In this document: positions 47,424 through 58,174 of the stretch, one piece after another
How the letters are laid out: every line of letters starts with the position of its first letter
How positions within the stretch are numbered: the first letter of the stretch is position 1
DNA from: Hygrophila difformis
Lineage: Eukaryota; Streptophyta; Magnoliopsida; Lamiales; Acanthaceae
Length of the DNA stretch: 64,000 bases
Assembly (NCBI GenBank): GCA_030278955.1
Contig: JAOANR010000002.1
Location: 186,001 to 250,000, forward strand
Direction: 5' to 3'
Program-made: the position numbers and the translations under genes
Notes under the pieces: generated by a model
Told to the model about the DNA's origin: nothing
The model's database searches: none
The model's input: only the letters and a program-made list of their open reading frames with translations

Positions 47424-47973
47424 TGTAATACCCGAGAATTTTGCAACATAAAATAAATAAATAAATAAACAATAAATAAATAAACATTATAAATAGATAA
47501 AGAATCATAAGAAATGAGAAATGAAATTTAAATGAAAGAGGAATCAAAGTTCCGAGAACCCGGAAAGCCGAAGCCAAGTTAATCAAATAAATTGTACGGA
47601 AACCCGACACTATTGAACTCGAGAATTCGAGGCCAATATTAGATCTAGACCCGAGTAAAATTTTAGATAGGGAATTGGAGTCCGGAAATAGCCCAGAAAT
47701 TGGAATTCGAGAACATAGAGGGATAGAAGTCTGAAAGAGAGGAGAAAAAGCCCGACGAATCGCACGACCCGGCCCAGACCGAAGTCCAGGCCAGGATGGC
47801 GTGGTGTCCGCGTGGTGTTTACTCATAGGGCGCGCCAACCCCGCGCCAGATCAGACAGCAGCGACATTCCGCGATTCACTCGCCCGAATCCGGATTTTCC
47901 GACTTCGGTTGCTTTTCTTTCGGCTCAAGACACTTAGGGGCAGCCTTTGGACGTCCCCTAGGTCCTGCACATC

Positions 47974-47982
47974 TATAAATAA
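47974..47982 (+). promoter_or_regulatory. TATA box in the 5' LTR of element A
   Basis: TATAAATAA lies about 550 bases into the LTR and is conserved in the 3' LTR at 62265-62273. Confidence 0.55.
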
Positions 47983-49315
47983 CCATCTTAATCAATCCCG
48001 AACACTTTTCAAACCCTACGAAAATCTCTATACGTACCAAACCCTAATCCCGGAGTCGTCGGAGGCACGGAGGCAATGGAAGACTGAGTTTGGACGAAAA
48101 TCCAGGGACCCTCATCGCCGGGGTAAGATCTTGTCCATTCTTTTTCATTCAAGATTCAAAAACGAATTCTAATTAAACCTCTTTTCTATTCTTAACCCCG
48201 ATCCGGATCGAGAGCGAAGAACCCGACGGAATCAAGGAGATAAACGGTGGACTGGAAGCCACGCCTTAGAATCGACGAGCCGGAACATCCATAATCAGTA
48301 AGTTAATACTTACATGGTTTGGGAGAATTAAAATTCACTTGATCTAAAGATTTGAATCAAGAACGTAAAATCTGTCACAACTAAAATCCTTACGGCGCAG
48401 CGTTCTTGCACGATTTTTCCGAACCCCTAAAACTGTTCAAACGAGGAAACTTAAAACATGAAAAACATTTCTAAGACATAGATATATCTTTTGTAAAAAT
48501 TTCATAATTTTTCATCATCTTTTGATATCCAAAAACGATCGCAAACGAACCTGCCTTCGACTTAGATCTTGAAACGGCGATAGGTTCTTAGTCCGAACTT
48601 GAGGTTGATTTTTACCTTAGATCTAGATCGATTTAGGATTGGTGTTAAACATAAGAATTGTATATCTATATGTTTAGAACACCACCATAAATTTTTGGAA
48701 TTTTTCGTTGAGATTTGATACCGGAAATCGACTCCAAACCGAACTGTTCTAAATTTAGATCTTGAAATCTTGACAGTTTATTGGTCCGAACTTGTAGGCG
48801 TTTTTGACAATAGATATAGGATGAATTAGATGTTTTGTTGAACATGAAACCTGTAGATGTATGTCTTAAGCATCTCCCTGTAAAATTTTATCAAGTTTGG
48901 AGTTGGTTTGCTATGGTAGATCGTGTAATCTTGAAACTGTTGTTGGAAATTTCGGACAGATTATCATCCTGTTAGAAATCGACGTTTTTGACTTACTTCC
49001 GTATCTTGGATTGAAAAACTTAAAACATGAAACTTGATCATCTCTGTGTTTTCGAGTCACTAGTCAAATTTCAGAAATTTTGAACTTGAAACCAATTTTT
49101 AATTAATTTTGGAGTAAACTGTGGTTTTGACCAAGTCAAATCTTGAAAATCTTGTTGAAAAGGAATTTTAAATGATATCGGAGCGAATAGCGTCATGAAA
49201 TAGTATATTTTGAGAAACTTACTAAATTTGGGAAATTGGTCTTTCTAAACAAAGAAAAGATTAAAACATTGTGGTTTATGACGAAGCTGGATACTATCCA
49301 TGTTGTCTACGGCTT

Positions 49316-49470
49316 GTGGACATAAGAGCCCAAGTGTATGTCTAGTGGACGTAAGAGCCCTAGCGACATCTTGATTGTATGGTCAGCGGTGTAATGAACC
49401 TATTAAAAGATTGACCATGATACTCGTGGACATAAGAGCCCGAGCGTAAGACTGGCAGACATAAGAGCCC
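49316..49470 (+). repeat. Four copies of a GGACATAAGAGCCC motif
   Basis: Copies start at 49316, 49345, 49426 and 49455 as two pairs, with small changes (GGACGTAAGAGCCC, AGACATAAGAGCCC). The same arrangement recurs in the 3' LTR at about 63608-63762. Confidence 0.85.
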
Positions 49471-50130
49471 TAACAATGATGATCTGTGAAAGAAACGAAG
49501 CGAGACATTTGTTTAAATTAAATTCCGGTAAGATTGTGCTTTTAAATTTATGTCAATTTATTTAATTACTTGCAAGCTATATTTATGATCTTATGGAATC
49601 CCTGTCTTTAAATTATGAAATTAAATTATTATTAGATAAATAAATTAAATTATGGGGTGTTATGCACATGTTCTCTTTAAATTTAATTAATGACTTTGAA
49701 ACCCCATAATCATGTATGTGTTAACTTACTCAGCAAGTTTTTGCTGACCAAACCAAGTTTTTCCTTTTTCTACAGAGTATGAAGAATATGCATCATCATA
49801 TGCATGCATGGGATATTTGGGAAAATATTATTTTCTTTTATTATTCCATTCCTAGTTATGAATAGCATGAACGGGCCTGTTTAACCCGTATTTTGGCCGT
49901 GTTGGCCCAATTTTAAATTCCGTTGCATTATACATATGTAATTAATACTTTCCGCTGCAACTTTGGTACATTATTTTTAAATTATATATAAATGGGCTGT
50001 TTGAATGTTTTAAATTCTGAAAAACCATAGCCTTGCATCTCTTTAGCAAGCTTGAAGAAATCGTGTCTTGCTAGGGAGGTGTGCCGGTGACATCCCGACC
50101 TGGATGACCAACAACCGGGATGTTACAAAG

Positions 50131-50142
50131 TGGTATCAGAGC
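50131..50142 (+). other. Primer-binding site of element A (initiator Met tRNA)
   Basis: TGGTATCAGAGC starts three bases after the LTR end. It is complementary to the 3' end of plant initiator methionine tRNA. Confidence 0.9.
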
Positions 50143-50981
50143 CTGAAATATTTTTAAACTATTGTTATTATTTTTAAACTATTATTTTAAATTATTATTA
50201 TTGTTTTTAAATTTTATTATTAGTAGTACTTTTTCGTGTACACTATGAATTTTAAAAGAATTATCTTATAAAGAGCCCAAAATTATTATTTTTTATTTTT
50301 AATATTTCCTAGCCCAAATTATTTTTGAGCCCAAATTATAATTATTTTTGACCCAATATAGAGGTCCAAGGATTTTAACTACTATTTTAAATTTTTAAAG
50401 CATTAATTCCATGAAATGAATTTTTACTTTTAAAACCCATGGAAATTCGAAAATATATATATATATATATATATATACATAGTGCATGAATTATTTTTGG
50501 GGGAAAATCATCATTTGCATGTGCATACTGCATTGCCTAAACTTAGAGAACTTAGAAGCGTGATATATTCTAACTTAGATCTCTTGCTACACCTAGATAA
50601 CTTAGAGGCTTGACATCAAATTAGGAGCGCTCACTAGAGACTGATCTTGCCGTAGTTCTAGATCTCGTTCATCTATGGCACGCCTAGGCATAAAAAATCT
50701 CGGCCTTAGCCATTCATATCCTTGTACGAGTTAGAAAATTTCGTTATGTGGAACTGTAAAAATCAAGTTTTTATTAAGACACTCGTATTCCAAAAATCTT
50801 GTTTTGTTTCCCAAACAACAAATCCAAAAATTTGAAATTCGATATTAGAAACTCACGATGCTAAAAACGTGGCCTTATGGGCGCGCGTTTAACACTTGAT
50901 CTCATATACGATTTAGCAAATTCTTGTTCAAGCGATCTATCTAAACTCTGATAAACTAATCCATATACGTTATAACAGAAA
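50143..50981 (+). other. Leader between primer site and gag of element A
   Basis: AT-rich, with a TA repeat at about 50454-50476. No gene is seen. Confidence 0.7.
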
Positions 50982-52012
50982 ATGACACCTAGGAGAAACC
51001 TGAGGAAGGTAAGTCCAAACGACACTGACGCTAACCTCCCCAACGTGGCCAATAATAATGAGACCCCTCAAAACCTAGGAGAACGAGTACCTCCTGCACC
51101 CAACAACATGGAAGAACGTCTAAGGACTGTGGAGGAACTCCTTAGGGCGCAAACAGTACCTCCGCCAGCTGCCCGAGTCAACTACTTGGCATTAGTGAAC
51201 CCCTATAACCCACCCCATTATGACGGCCAAGAGGACCCGACCAAGTTGGAGGGTTGTATCCATACCTTTGACAAGCTCTTGAACGCTATCAAATGCCCTG
51301 ATGAGGAGAAGATACACGTAGCGACCTACTACTTAGGAGGCGAAGCCGATGAATGGTGGCAAAACCTCCAGAGGAACTCAGAGGAAGACGAAGAAGCCTA
51401 CACCTGGGAAGAACTTAAGGAAGCTTTGAGGAAAAGATTCTACCCACTAAGCACCAAGACTGCGAAATACGAGGAATTCATCAACTTAAAGCAAGGTGCA
51501 CAAACGGTGCAAGAATACTACAAAAAATTCAAGGAGCTAGTACGATTTGCTACGAGGCTAGTACCAACCGACTCTGACAAGGCTCAGAAATTCGAGATGG
51601 GTCTGAACCTTAGTATCAGGGAGATACTTGCAGTAGGACAATTCATGAACCTGCAGACGATATATGATCGCGCTGTAGCAATTGCTCGAATCCAGCAATT
51701 GAAGCGTAAGGAACATGGTGAGCCGAGCAAGGACTCGCAAGGACTTGAGAAGAAGGATCGGAAAGACAACGATAACAACTCTAGGAAAGACAATGGACCT
51801 CGAAGGAGGGAAAATAAAGGTCTCAACAATGGAGGAGATGACAACCGTGGTGCGTTTATACCACGCTGCCTACGATGCAACCATACACATCTGGTGCGCC
51901 AATGCCCGAAGCCTGGAACCTGCAATAGGTGCGGCAAGCTTGGTCACAAGGCTAGGGGATGTCGAACGCTAGAGGAGGCGATCGAAAAGAGGATAGATTT
52001 GGTGAACCTTCA
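50982..52012 (+). pseudogene. gag: gag of element A, interrupted by element B
   Basis: The ATG at 50982 opens a frame with an N-terminal proline-rich part, then a retrotrans_gag domain at about residues 75-215 (YDGQEDPTKLEGCI, ATYYLGGEADEWW, LKEALRKRFYP, FINLKQGAQTVQEYY). A basic, asparagine-rich linker follows, with two cysteine clusters at about residues 295-330, including the zinc knuckle CNRCGKLGHKARGC (CX2CX4HX4C). The product would form the capsid and package element RNA. The frame was cut by element B a few codons before its natural end: its last codons and stop lie at 61370-61435. No other break is visible, so gag was probably intact before that insertion. It is the only coding sequence of element A. 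Confidence 0.9.
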
Positions 52013-54887
52013 TGTAACATCCCGATTAATTAACGCATAATTGATTTAAGTAATTGTGGTTGATTAATAAAGATAAATAATATGAATTATTTTGTAAGAG
52101 AGATATTGGATTGAAGTGGAAGAATAAGTGGGTAGCAAACTCACAAGATAATAAGAGCTCAAGTGCTCAAGTGAGTGCAATATGGTAGAAATGACTCAAG
52201 ACAAGGGTACCAACTCAATGACCCATCTTCCGAACCGACCCGGGGTGACCCATACCCAAATAAAAATCCCCAAATCATCCCCACACCTTCATTTTGTAAG
52301 CTTAACAATTGCAACTAGGGTTCATTCCCGTTTTTGGTGCCCAAGGTGTAGAAAAGTGAGCTTGTGGAGAGAATTTGGTGTTTTTGAGCTCAAATCAAGT
52401 GGGGGATTGAATGCACACCTATTGGTAAGTGATTTCCACACCTTACAACTTGTTTTTGATGGGTCTTGAGGTGGTTTCGGTGGGGGTTCATGGTGGTGAC
52501 GGGAATGAAGATTTTGGTGAACTTTTATAGTTTTTGTGCACTTGGGAAGCTTGGATTCTTGATTGGAAGCTATATTGGTGTTGGGGGAAGCTAAGGCTTG
52601 GATTGTGGTTCGGGAGTTGGAGGAGGAAGAGAAGACCGATCGGTCTTCATTGGAATAAAAGAGGAGTGAAGACATCTTGCCCGATCCAACGGATCTTGGT
52701 GGCAAATCGTTGCAAACGATTTGGTAGGTGTTTCTCGCTTGTTTTCTCTTCCGATTGGTGGTATTTTGGTTGAGTTTTGATGAAATTCTTGATGTTAGGA
52801 TTTTGGGTTGATTTGGTCGATTGAAGCTTGAAATCGACGAATCGGAGGTTGATTATTGTTGGAAGACATCAGGAAAGGGATTATATTGCTTAAATTACGT
52901 GTTTGGGGGGTATTTGGGGTCGGATTCCGGCGAAATCGCCGGAAAACCGATTGGAAAATCGGAGAAGACGATGAACAGTAACTGCTACAGTAACTGCTAC
53001 AGTACTGCTACAGTAACTGTACAGTAGTTACCGCGGTAACTCGCGTAGTTACCGCAGTAATTTGCCACAGTAATTACTACGGTAATTTGAACAGTAATTA
53101 CCACGGTAATTTAAACAGTAACTACTACAGTAACTGTACAGTAGTTACCGCGGTAACTCGCGTAGTTACCGCAGTAATTTGCCACAGTAATTACTACGGT
53201 AATTTGAACAGTAATTACCACGGTAATTTGAACAGTAACTACCACAGTAACTTGTACAGTAGTTACCGCAGTAACTCGCTACAGTAGTTACCGCAGTAAC
53301 TTGCTACAGTAATTGCTACAGTAATCGCTACAGTACTGGGCTGCGTATGTCACGCGTTTTACGAGCGCGGGTGCGCAGTGAGCCCAGGAAGGCTCTGTTT
53401 GGCCCATTTTTGTGCGATTTTGATTCTATAATGATGTTTTCTTTGCACCAATTATTGTTATGACTTCCCCAAATGTTATTGGTAAACCTGGGTTAATTAA
53501 TTGGCCTGTGGGGTTGTTGAATTGCTTAGGGGAACTGTTGAATTATTATATCATTAATGACTTAGCCTAGGGGGCTATGTATTGAATTCCTTATATGTTG
53601 AGAAGCATGCGAACCTAGTATGTAGGTGCTTGAATATCACTGTATTGTCATATGCATGTTATTGCATTGTAATTGACAGTTATTAACCCGATGGGTTGTT
53701 ATGATGTTTATGACTGATCGGGCAGCCTTTACCGGTGTTGTTGAGTCCCGGTGACCCTGCGGGGTGGATTATTGGTCGTTATTCCTGTTGGCCCTTTTGG
53801 GCTGGTTATTATAATGCATGGTATTGCATTATGGATGGATGGACATATTGGAAATGTCTGATCTGGCAGCCTTTACCGGTGTTGTTGAGTCCCGATGGCC
53901 CTGCGGGGTGATTATTAGGCTGTGATGCCTGTGATTTGGCTGCGATGCCTGTGATTTGGCTGTTATGCCTGTGATTGGGCTGTGATGCCTGTGGTCCCTG
54001 CGGAGATGGTGTATGTTACCCTGTAACAGGTTGGAGTTGATGATATCCTCACCCGTGGGTTCATACCGCCCGGGTTTAGGTTGCCGGCTAGGCATATTCA
54101 TTTGCATCTGCATATAGGGTAGATAGGTGTGTGTTAGGCCATGCATCACGTGCATAAATTGTATGTCTGTGGTTGAAGCACCGGTATCGGACGGTGTGAT
54201 GATTTATTTATATCAATTGTATGATCGTGGTTGAAGCACCGGTATGGGACGGTGTGGTGTTTAACTACTTTATTTATATTCTGCCGTTATTAATATATTT
54301 ATTTATTACCTATATTTACTATCTTGAGATGTGGTTTTGTTTTTCCTTACCCCCCCCCGCACGTAGCCTTGCTCAGTACGTTGTACTGACCCCCTTTGCT
54401 TTTGTCTGTTTTATAGATCCTGCTGGAGGCGCTGGAGCATGATTTGGGTTTGGGGTATTGAGAGATCACATAGATAGGACTTTTTATGTTTATCTTACGT
54501 GATTATGTGATACTCTATTGTTTATTATGACTTGGATTTTATGCCAGTTGAGGCCTGTGTGCCTAGAATCTGCTTTCTGTCGGCCGGTGGCCTTATGTGA
54601 TTTACGCTTTGGGCTGGTAGCCCTGTTTGAGATATTGGTATGCTGTTGAGAGGCTTGCAGTCTGGATGAGCTGCTGGAATGTTTATTTGATTATGATGGT
54701 GAGACCTCCTATGTGCTTATGTGTTTTATTTGTTTTAGCTTCCGCATTAAACCGGATTAATCATATGATCACTTTAGGTTTACCCAGTGTTGTACTAGCT
54801 GTTTTAAATTAGCTGGCCACTAGTTTAGGATAGTTAGTACAGCGGTAATGCTTGCGAAAATTAGGTTTGAATTTTCGGGGCGTTACA
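52013..54887 (+). repeat. 5' LTR of element B (2875 bp)
   Basis: Almost identical to the 3' LTR apart from the length of the CTACAGTAAC array. It also contains repeated phrases in its second half: 'cagcctttaccggtgttgttgagtc' twice (53726 and 53869), 'gcctgtgatttggctg' type units at about 53922-53995, and 'gtggttgaagcaccggtat' twice (54169 and 54228). Confidence 0.95.
52975..53335 (+). repeat. Self-complementary CTACAGTAAC / GTTACCG array in the 5' LTR
   Basis: About 360 bases built from variants of CTACAGTAAC, GTTACCGCAG and CACGGTAATTT. Both orientations of the same core alternate, giving palindromes such as AGTTACCGCGGTAACT. It is followed by a GC-rich stretch with GCGCG. Confidence 0.93.
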
Positions 54888-54890
54888 GAG

Positions 54891-54902
54891 TGGTATCAGA
54901 GC
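54891..54902 (+). other. Primer-binding site of element B (initiator Met tRNA)
   Basis: TGGTATCAGAGC follows the 5' LTR after three bases, as in element A. Confidence 0.92.
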
Positions 54903-55760
54903 CTGTGTGCTCTTTTATCTTATTAAAACTTGTATAGACATAGGTGGTGAGCTGTGTAAGGGGTACATATAGCATATAATTGTATTTTTATTATATCTGA
55001 TTATTTCTGCGCACACCAGGTTAATTCACAGTTGGGGAATTGTGAGGGAACCATGGTACTCTAGTCAGGATCCTTGTTATCTCACAGTCATTGAGGACTA
55101 TGAATGACTTTTGATCGGTTATTTAATTTTGTCGTTTATATATACTGTTGTGTATACGATTGGTGATTTTTGCTAACATTGTTTGTTGATGTTGTAATCT
55201 AAGTTGGCTGAATAGTTTGGAAAGGCCTCATGGAAGCCTGGGCTATTCGAATGGCGATCCAAGCGGGATCAATCTGTTGAATGGGTTCAGATGTGTTTGA
55301 CGTACCCTCGAGAGTGAGATAGGGTACTGAGAAATTCTCCATAGTGCGATAACCCATTGGGGTGATATAGATAATTGCAGTCCGCCTGCATGCGAAGGAT
55401 GGTGGAAACCATTTCTTAGTTATGCCAGTAAGGGTATAGTCGGATTTGGTTATAAAGAATAATGATTTGAAGTGGCATAGAATTGACACTGGGTCAATCA
55501 AAATAACATTAGATGGTTCGTCGAAGTTGAATGCCTATCGCGTGAGACGAGGCAAGGTGACTGTTCTGCATGGCAAGATCGGTAACGTGAAGGGGGCCGA
55601 TATCACTGGGGCGAGTCCGAACTAGGGGACTTCCTAGTATGTTGTCTTTATGTGATGGAAAAGTTACGTTGATTGGATAACGTTTTGGCATGTGTGTAAT
55701 TCATGTATCATAGGTGTTTCTTCTTGACTCTCTGGTTGAGAGATAAACCCGTTTCCCTGA
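54903..55760 (+). other. Internal region of element B where gag would be expected
   Basis: No zinc knuckle and no retrotrans_gag motif is recognisable in any frame. Gag is either deleted or decayed beyond recognition. Confidence 0.6.
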
Positions 55761-55761
55761 T

Positions 55762-58068
55762 ATGGGGATTATTTATGTCGCATTTTGTGTTGCTGTTATT
55801 GTGTTTGATTCTGGAGTCTTATGTTCATTTGAGACTCTAAATTTCATTCGTAAGCATGGAGTAAATGCTACCACTGCTGCGAATCCTTCTGCCTTAGTAC
55901 TGTGCGATTCAGAAGCCTCGTGTTCTTTAGTGGCTTTGCGATTTGTGCGAGAGCATGGAGTAGGACCGTTGGCGCCCTACCAGATGCTAGTTTCTTTACC
56001 TTCGGGTGATAATATTCGAAGTGATCATTTGATGCAAGATGCTGTGTTGAGCATCGAGAGTCGCGAATTCAGGGCTGACCTGGTGGTCTTTAGCCCGACT
56101 GGTTTTGACGTACTATTGGGCATTGATTGGTTGTTTGCCATCGTGATGTGATTGATTGTGGTGTTCCACGAATATCCTTTTAGGATTCTTTGGGTAACTG
56201 TGTTTCTTATGAGCATCCGTTGATTCCACCTGTTATTGGTGTGGTTTCTGTTGCTTTGTTGTGTGACCTGATGCGCAGGGGGTTGTTCTCTTTCCCTGTG
56301 GCACATGAGGGATCTTCGAGCAGAGGTTCCTGCTGCTTCGAGTGTCCCTGTTGTCTCTGAGTTCGGGGATGTATTTCCCGACGAAATTCATGGTCTCCCA
56401 TCTGCTCGGGAGATTGATTTTACTATTGAGCTGATGCCTGATGCAACTCATATTTCTAAGGCTCCTTACCATATGACTCCTGTGAACTGAAGGAGTTGAA
56501 GGATCAATTGAATGAGCTTACCATGTATATTTAGCCGAGTAGCTCGCCTTAAGGAGCTCTTATTTTGTTTGTTTAGAAGAATGATGGGTCGATGAGGATG
56601 TGCATCGATTACAGAGAATTGAATTGAATCATGGGAAAAACAAGTATCCTTTACCTCGGATTGGGGGATCTATTTGATTAATTGAGAGGGGCCAGTATTT
56701 TAGTAAGATTGATTTGAGATTGGGCTACCACCAGATAAGGGTGGCGGAGGCTGATAGGCGTAAGACAGCTTTCAGGACTCGTTATGGACATTTTGAATTC
56801 ACGGTCATGCCTTTTGGTTTGACTAACGCACTAGCGATCTTCATGGATCTCATGTATAGGGTATTCCATCTCTTGCTGGATGTGTGTGTGGTTGTGTTCA
56901 TAGATGATATCCTGGTTTATTCGCCAATGCGTGAGACACACGGGTCACTTGAGGACGGTCTTGAACGTATTGCGAGAGCATATGTTGTATGCTAAACTCC
57001 CCAAATGTGAATTTTGGTTGGAGAGTGTGTCTTTTTCGGGGCACATTGTTTCCAGTAATGGTATATCTGTTGATCCTGCCAAGGTAGAAGCTGTGTTGAA
57101 ATGGCAAGCCCCAAACATTGTGGGGGAGTTACGGAGTTTCTTGGATCTTGTTAGTTACTACAGTAGGTTTATTGAGGGATTTTCTAGCATTTCTAGACCT
57201 CAGATGAGATTGTTCTGTAACGATGTTAAATTCCTGTGGGATGATGATTGTGAGCAGGCGTTCGAACTTTGGAAGAATGTAATGACAAAGGCATTTGTAT
57301 TGACTCTACCTCATAAGTCAGGTGAGTACGAAGTTTTGACCAACACCTCACTTAAAGGTTTGGGTGGTGTGTTGATGCAGAATGAGAAGGTGATCAATAG
57401 AACTACCCGACGCATGATTTGGAGATGGAAGTGGTAGTTCATGTTTTGAAAATCTAATGGCTCCCTTCGAGACATTGTATGGGAGAAAGTGTAGGAGTCC
57501 ATTATGTTGGAATGATCCAACAGATAAAGGTGAATGTGGGTCCTTAGATGATTGAGCAGACAATCGAGTTGGTGAAGATCATCAGGGATCGAATGAAAGA
57601 GGTTCAGGACAGACAATGGAGCTATGCTGATTTAGCTCGTCGAGATGTGGAGTTTGAGGTTGGTGATAGTGTATTTTTGCGGGTATCGCCTCTGAAAGGG
57701 GTACGCCGGTTTAGTAAGAAGCCAAGCTGATTCCGAGATATATATTGGATCCTATGAGATTGTGGAGAGAGTTGGTAAAGTGGCTTATAGGGTGGTTTTG
57801 CCAGCTGAAGTGGGTCGAGCCCATGATATGTTCTATACTTCCCAACTCAGAATTTTTTTTGATCCAGCTAAGATCATTCAGCTTGATAAAGTTGAATTGG
57901 ATGCTAGTATTAAGTTCGAGGAGTTCCAGATCGGGTGATTGATACAAATGATGAGGTTCCGATGAATAAAACCATGTTGATGGTTAAGGTGTTGTGGTCT
58001 AGACACGGAGCTGAATATGCTACTTGAAGAAACTGGGGAGCGTATGAAACTGAAGTAGCCAGACATTA
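55762..58068 (+). pseudogene. pol: Decayed pol of element B: protease, RT, RNase H, integrase end, chromodomain
   Basis: Protease (about 55890-56145): LCDSEAS stands where the family has D-S/T-G-A, then LLGIDWL. Reverse transcriptase: MRMCIDYRELN (about 56596), the segment [34 protein letters not shown] and the catalytic FIDDILVYS (about 56899). Connection and start of RNase H: 57000-57437, with KCEFW.E.V.FSGH and a broken T..S.KGLGGVLMQ. From about 57440 the sequence jumps to the very end of the integrase (PFETLYGRKCRSP), so the integrase zinc finger and DDE core are missing. Then come SPLKGVRRF, KVAYRVVLPAE and a chromodomain-like tail (VLWSRHGAEYATW). Numerous stops and frameshifts occur, for example 56152, 56488 and 57435. 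The protein cannot be functional. Confidence 0.88.
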
Positions 58069-58161
58069 ATTTTTACTTCTCATAATGAAGTAACATTTTT
58101 CCCTTGATTGTTCATTGATGATCATGTGGTTGATTATGCATTTCGGGGGCGAAATGATCCT

Positions 58162-58174
58162 AAGGGGGAGAGAT
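58162..58174 (+). other. Polypurine tract of element B
   Basis: AAGGGGGAGAGAT lies directly before the 3' LTR, preceded by the conserved 'tttcgggggcgaaatgatcc' context of this group. Confidence 0.9.

Larger units (their letters stand above)
47424..50127 (+). repeat. 5' LTR of element A
   Basis: Starts TGTAATACCC and ends GGGATGTTACA, with TGTAA/TTACA inverted ends. It includes an ATAAATAA-rich stretch near its start and long A/T-rich parts. A primer site follows three bases later. Open frames within it, such as 47801-48172, are not genes. Confidence 0.93.

Noticed and set aside
47801..48172. Open frame in the LTR of element A, repeated at 62095-62463
   Set aside because: It lies wholly in LTR sequence, has no domain, and differs between the two LTRs without a coding pattern.
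52975..53335. Regular short repeats that could suggest a CRISPR array
   Set aside because: Units are degenerate, overlap in both orientations, have no unique spacers, and lie in an LTR of a plant element.
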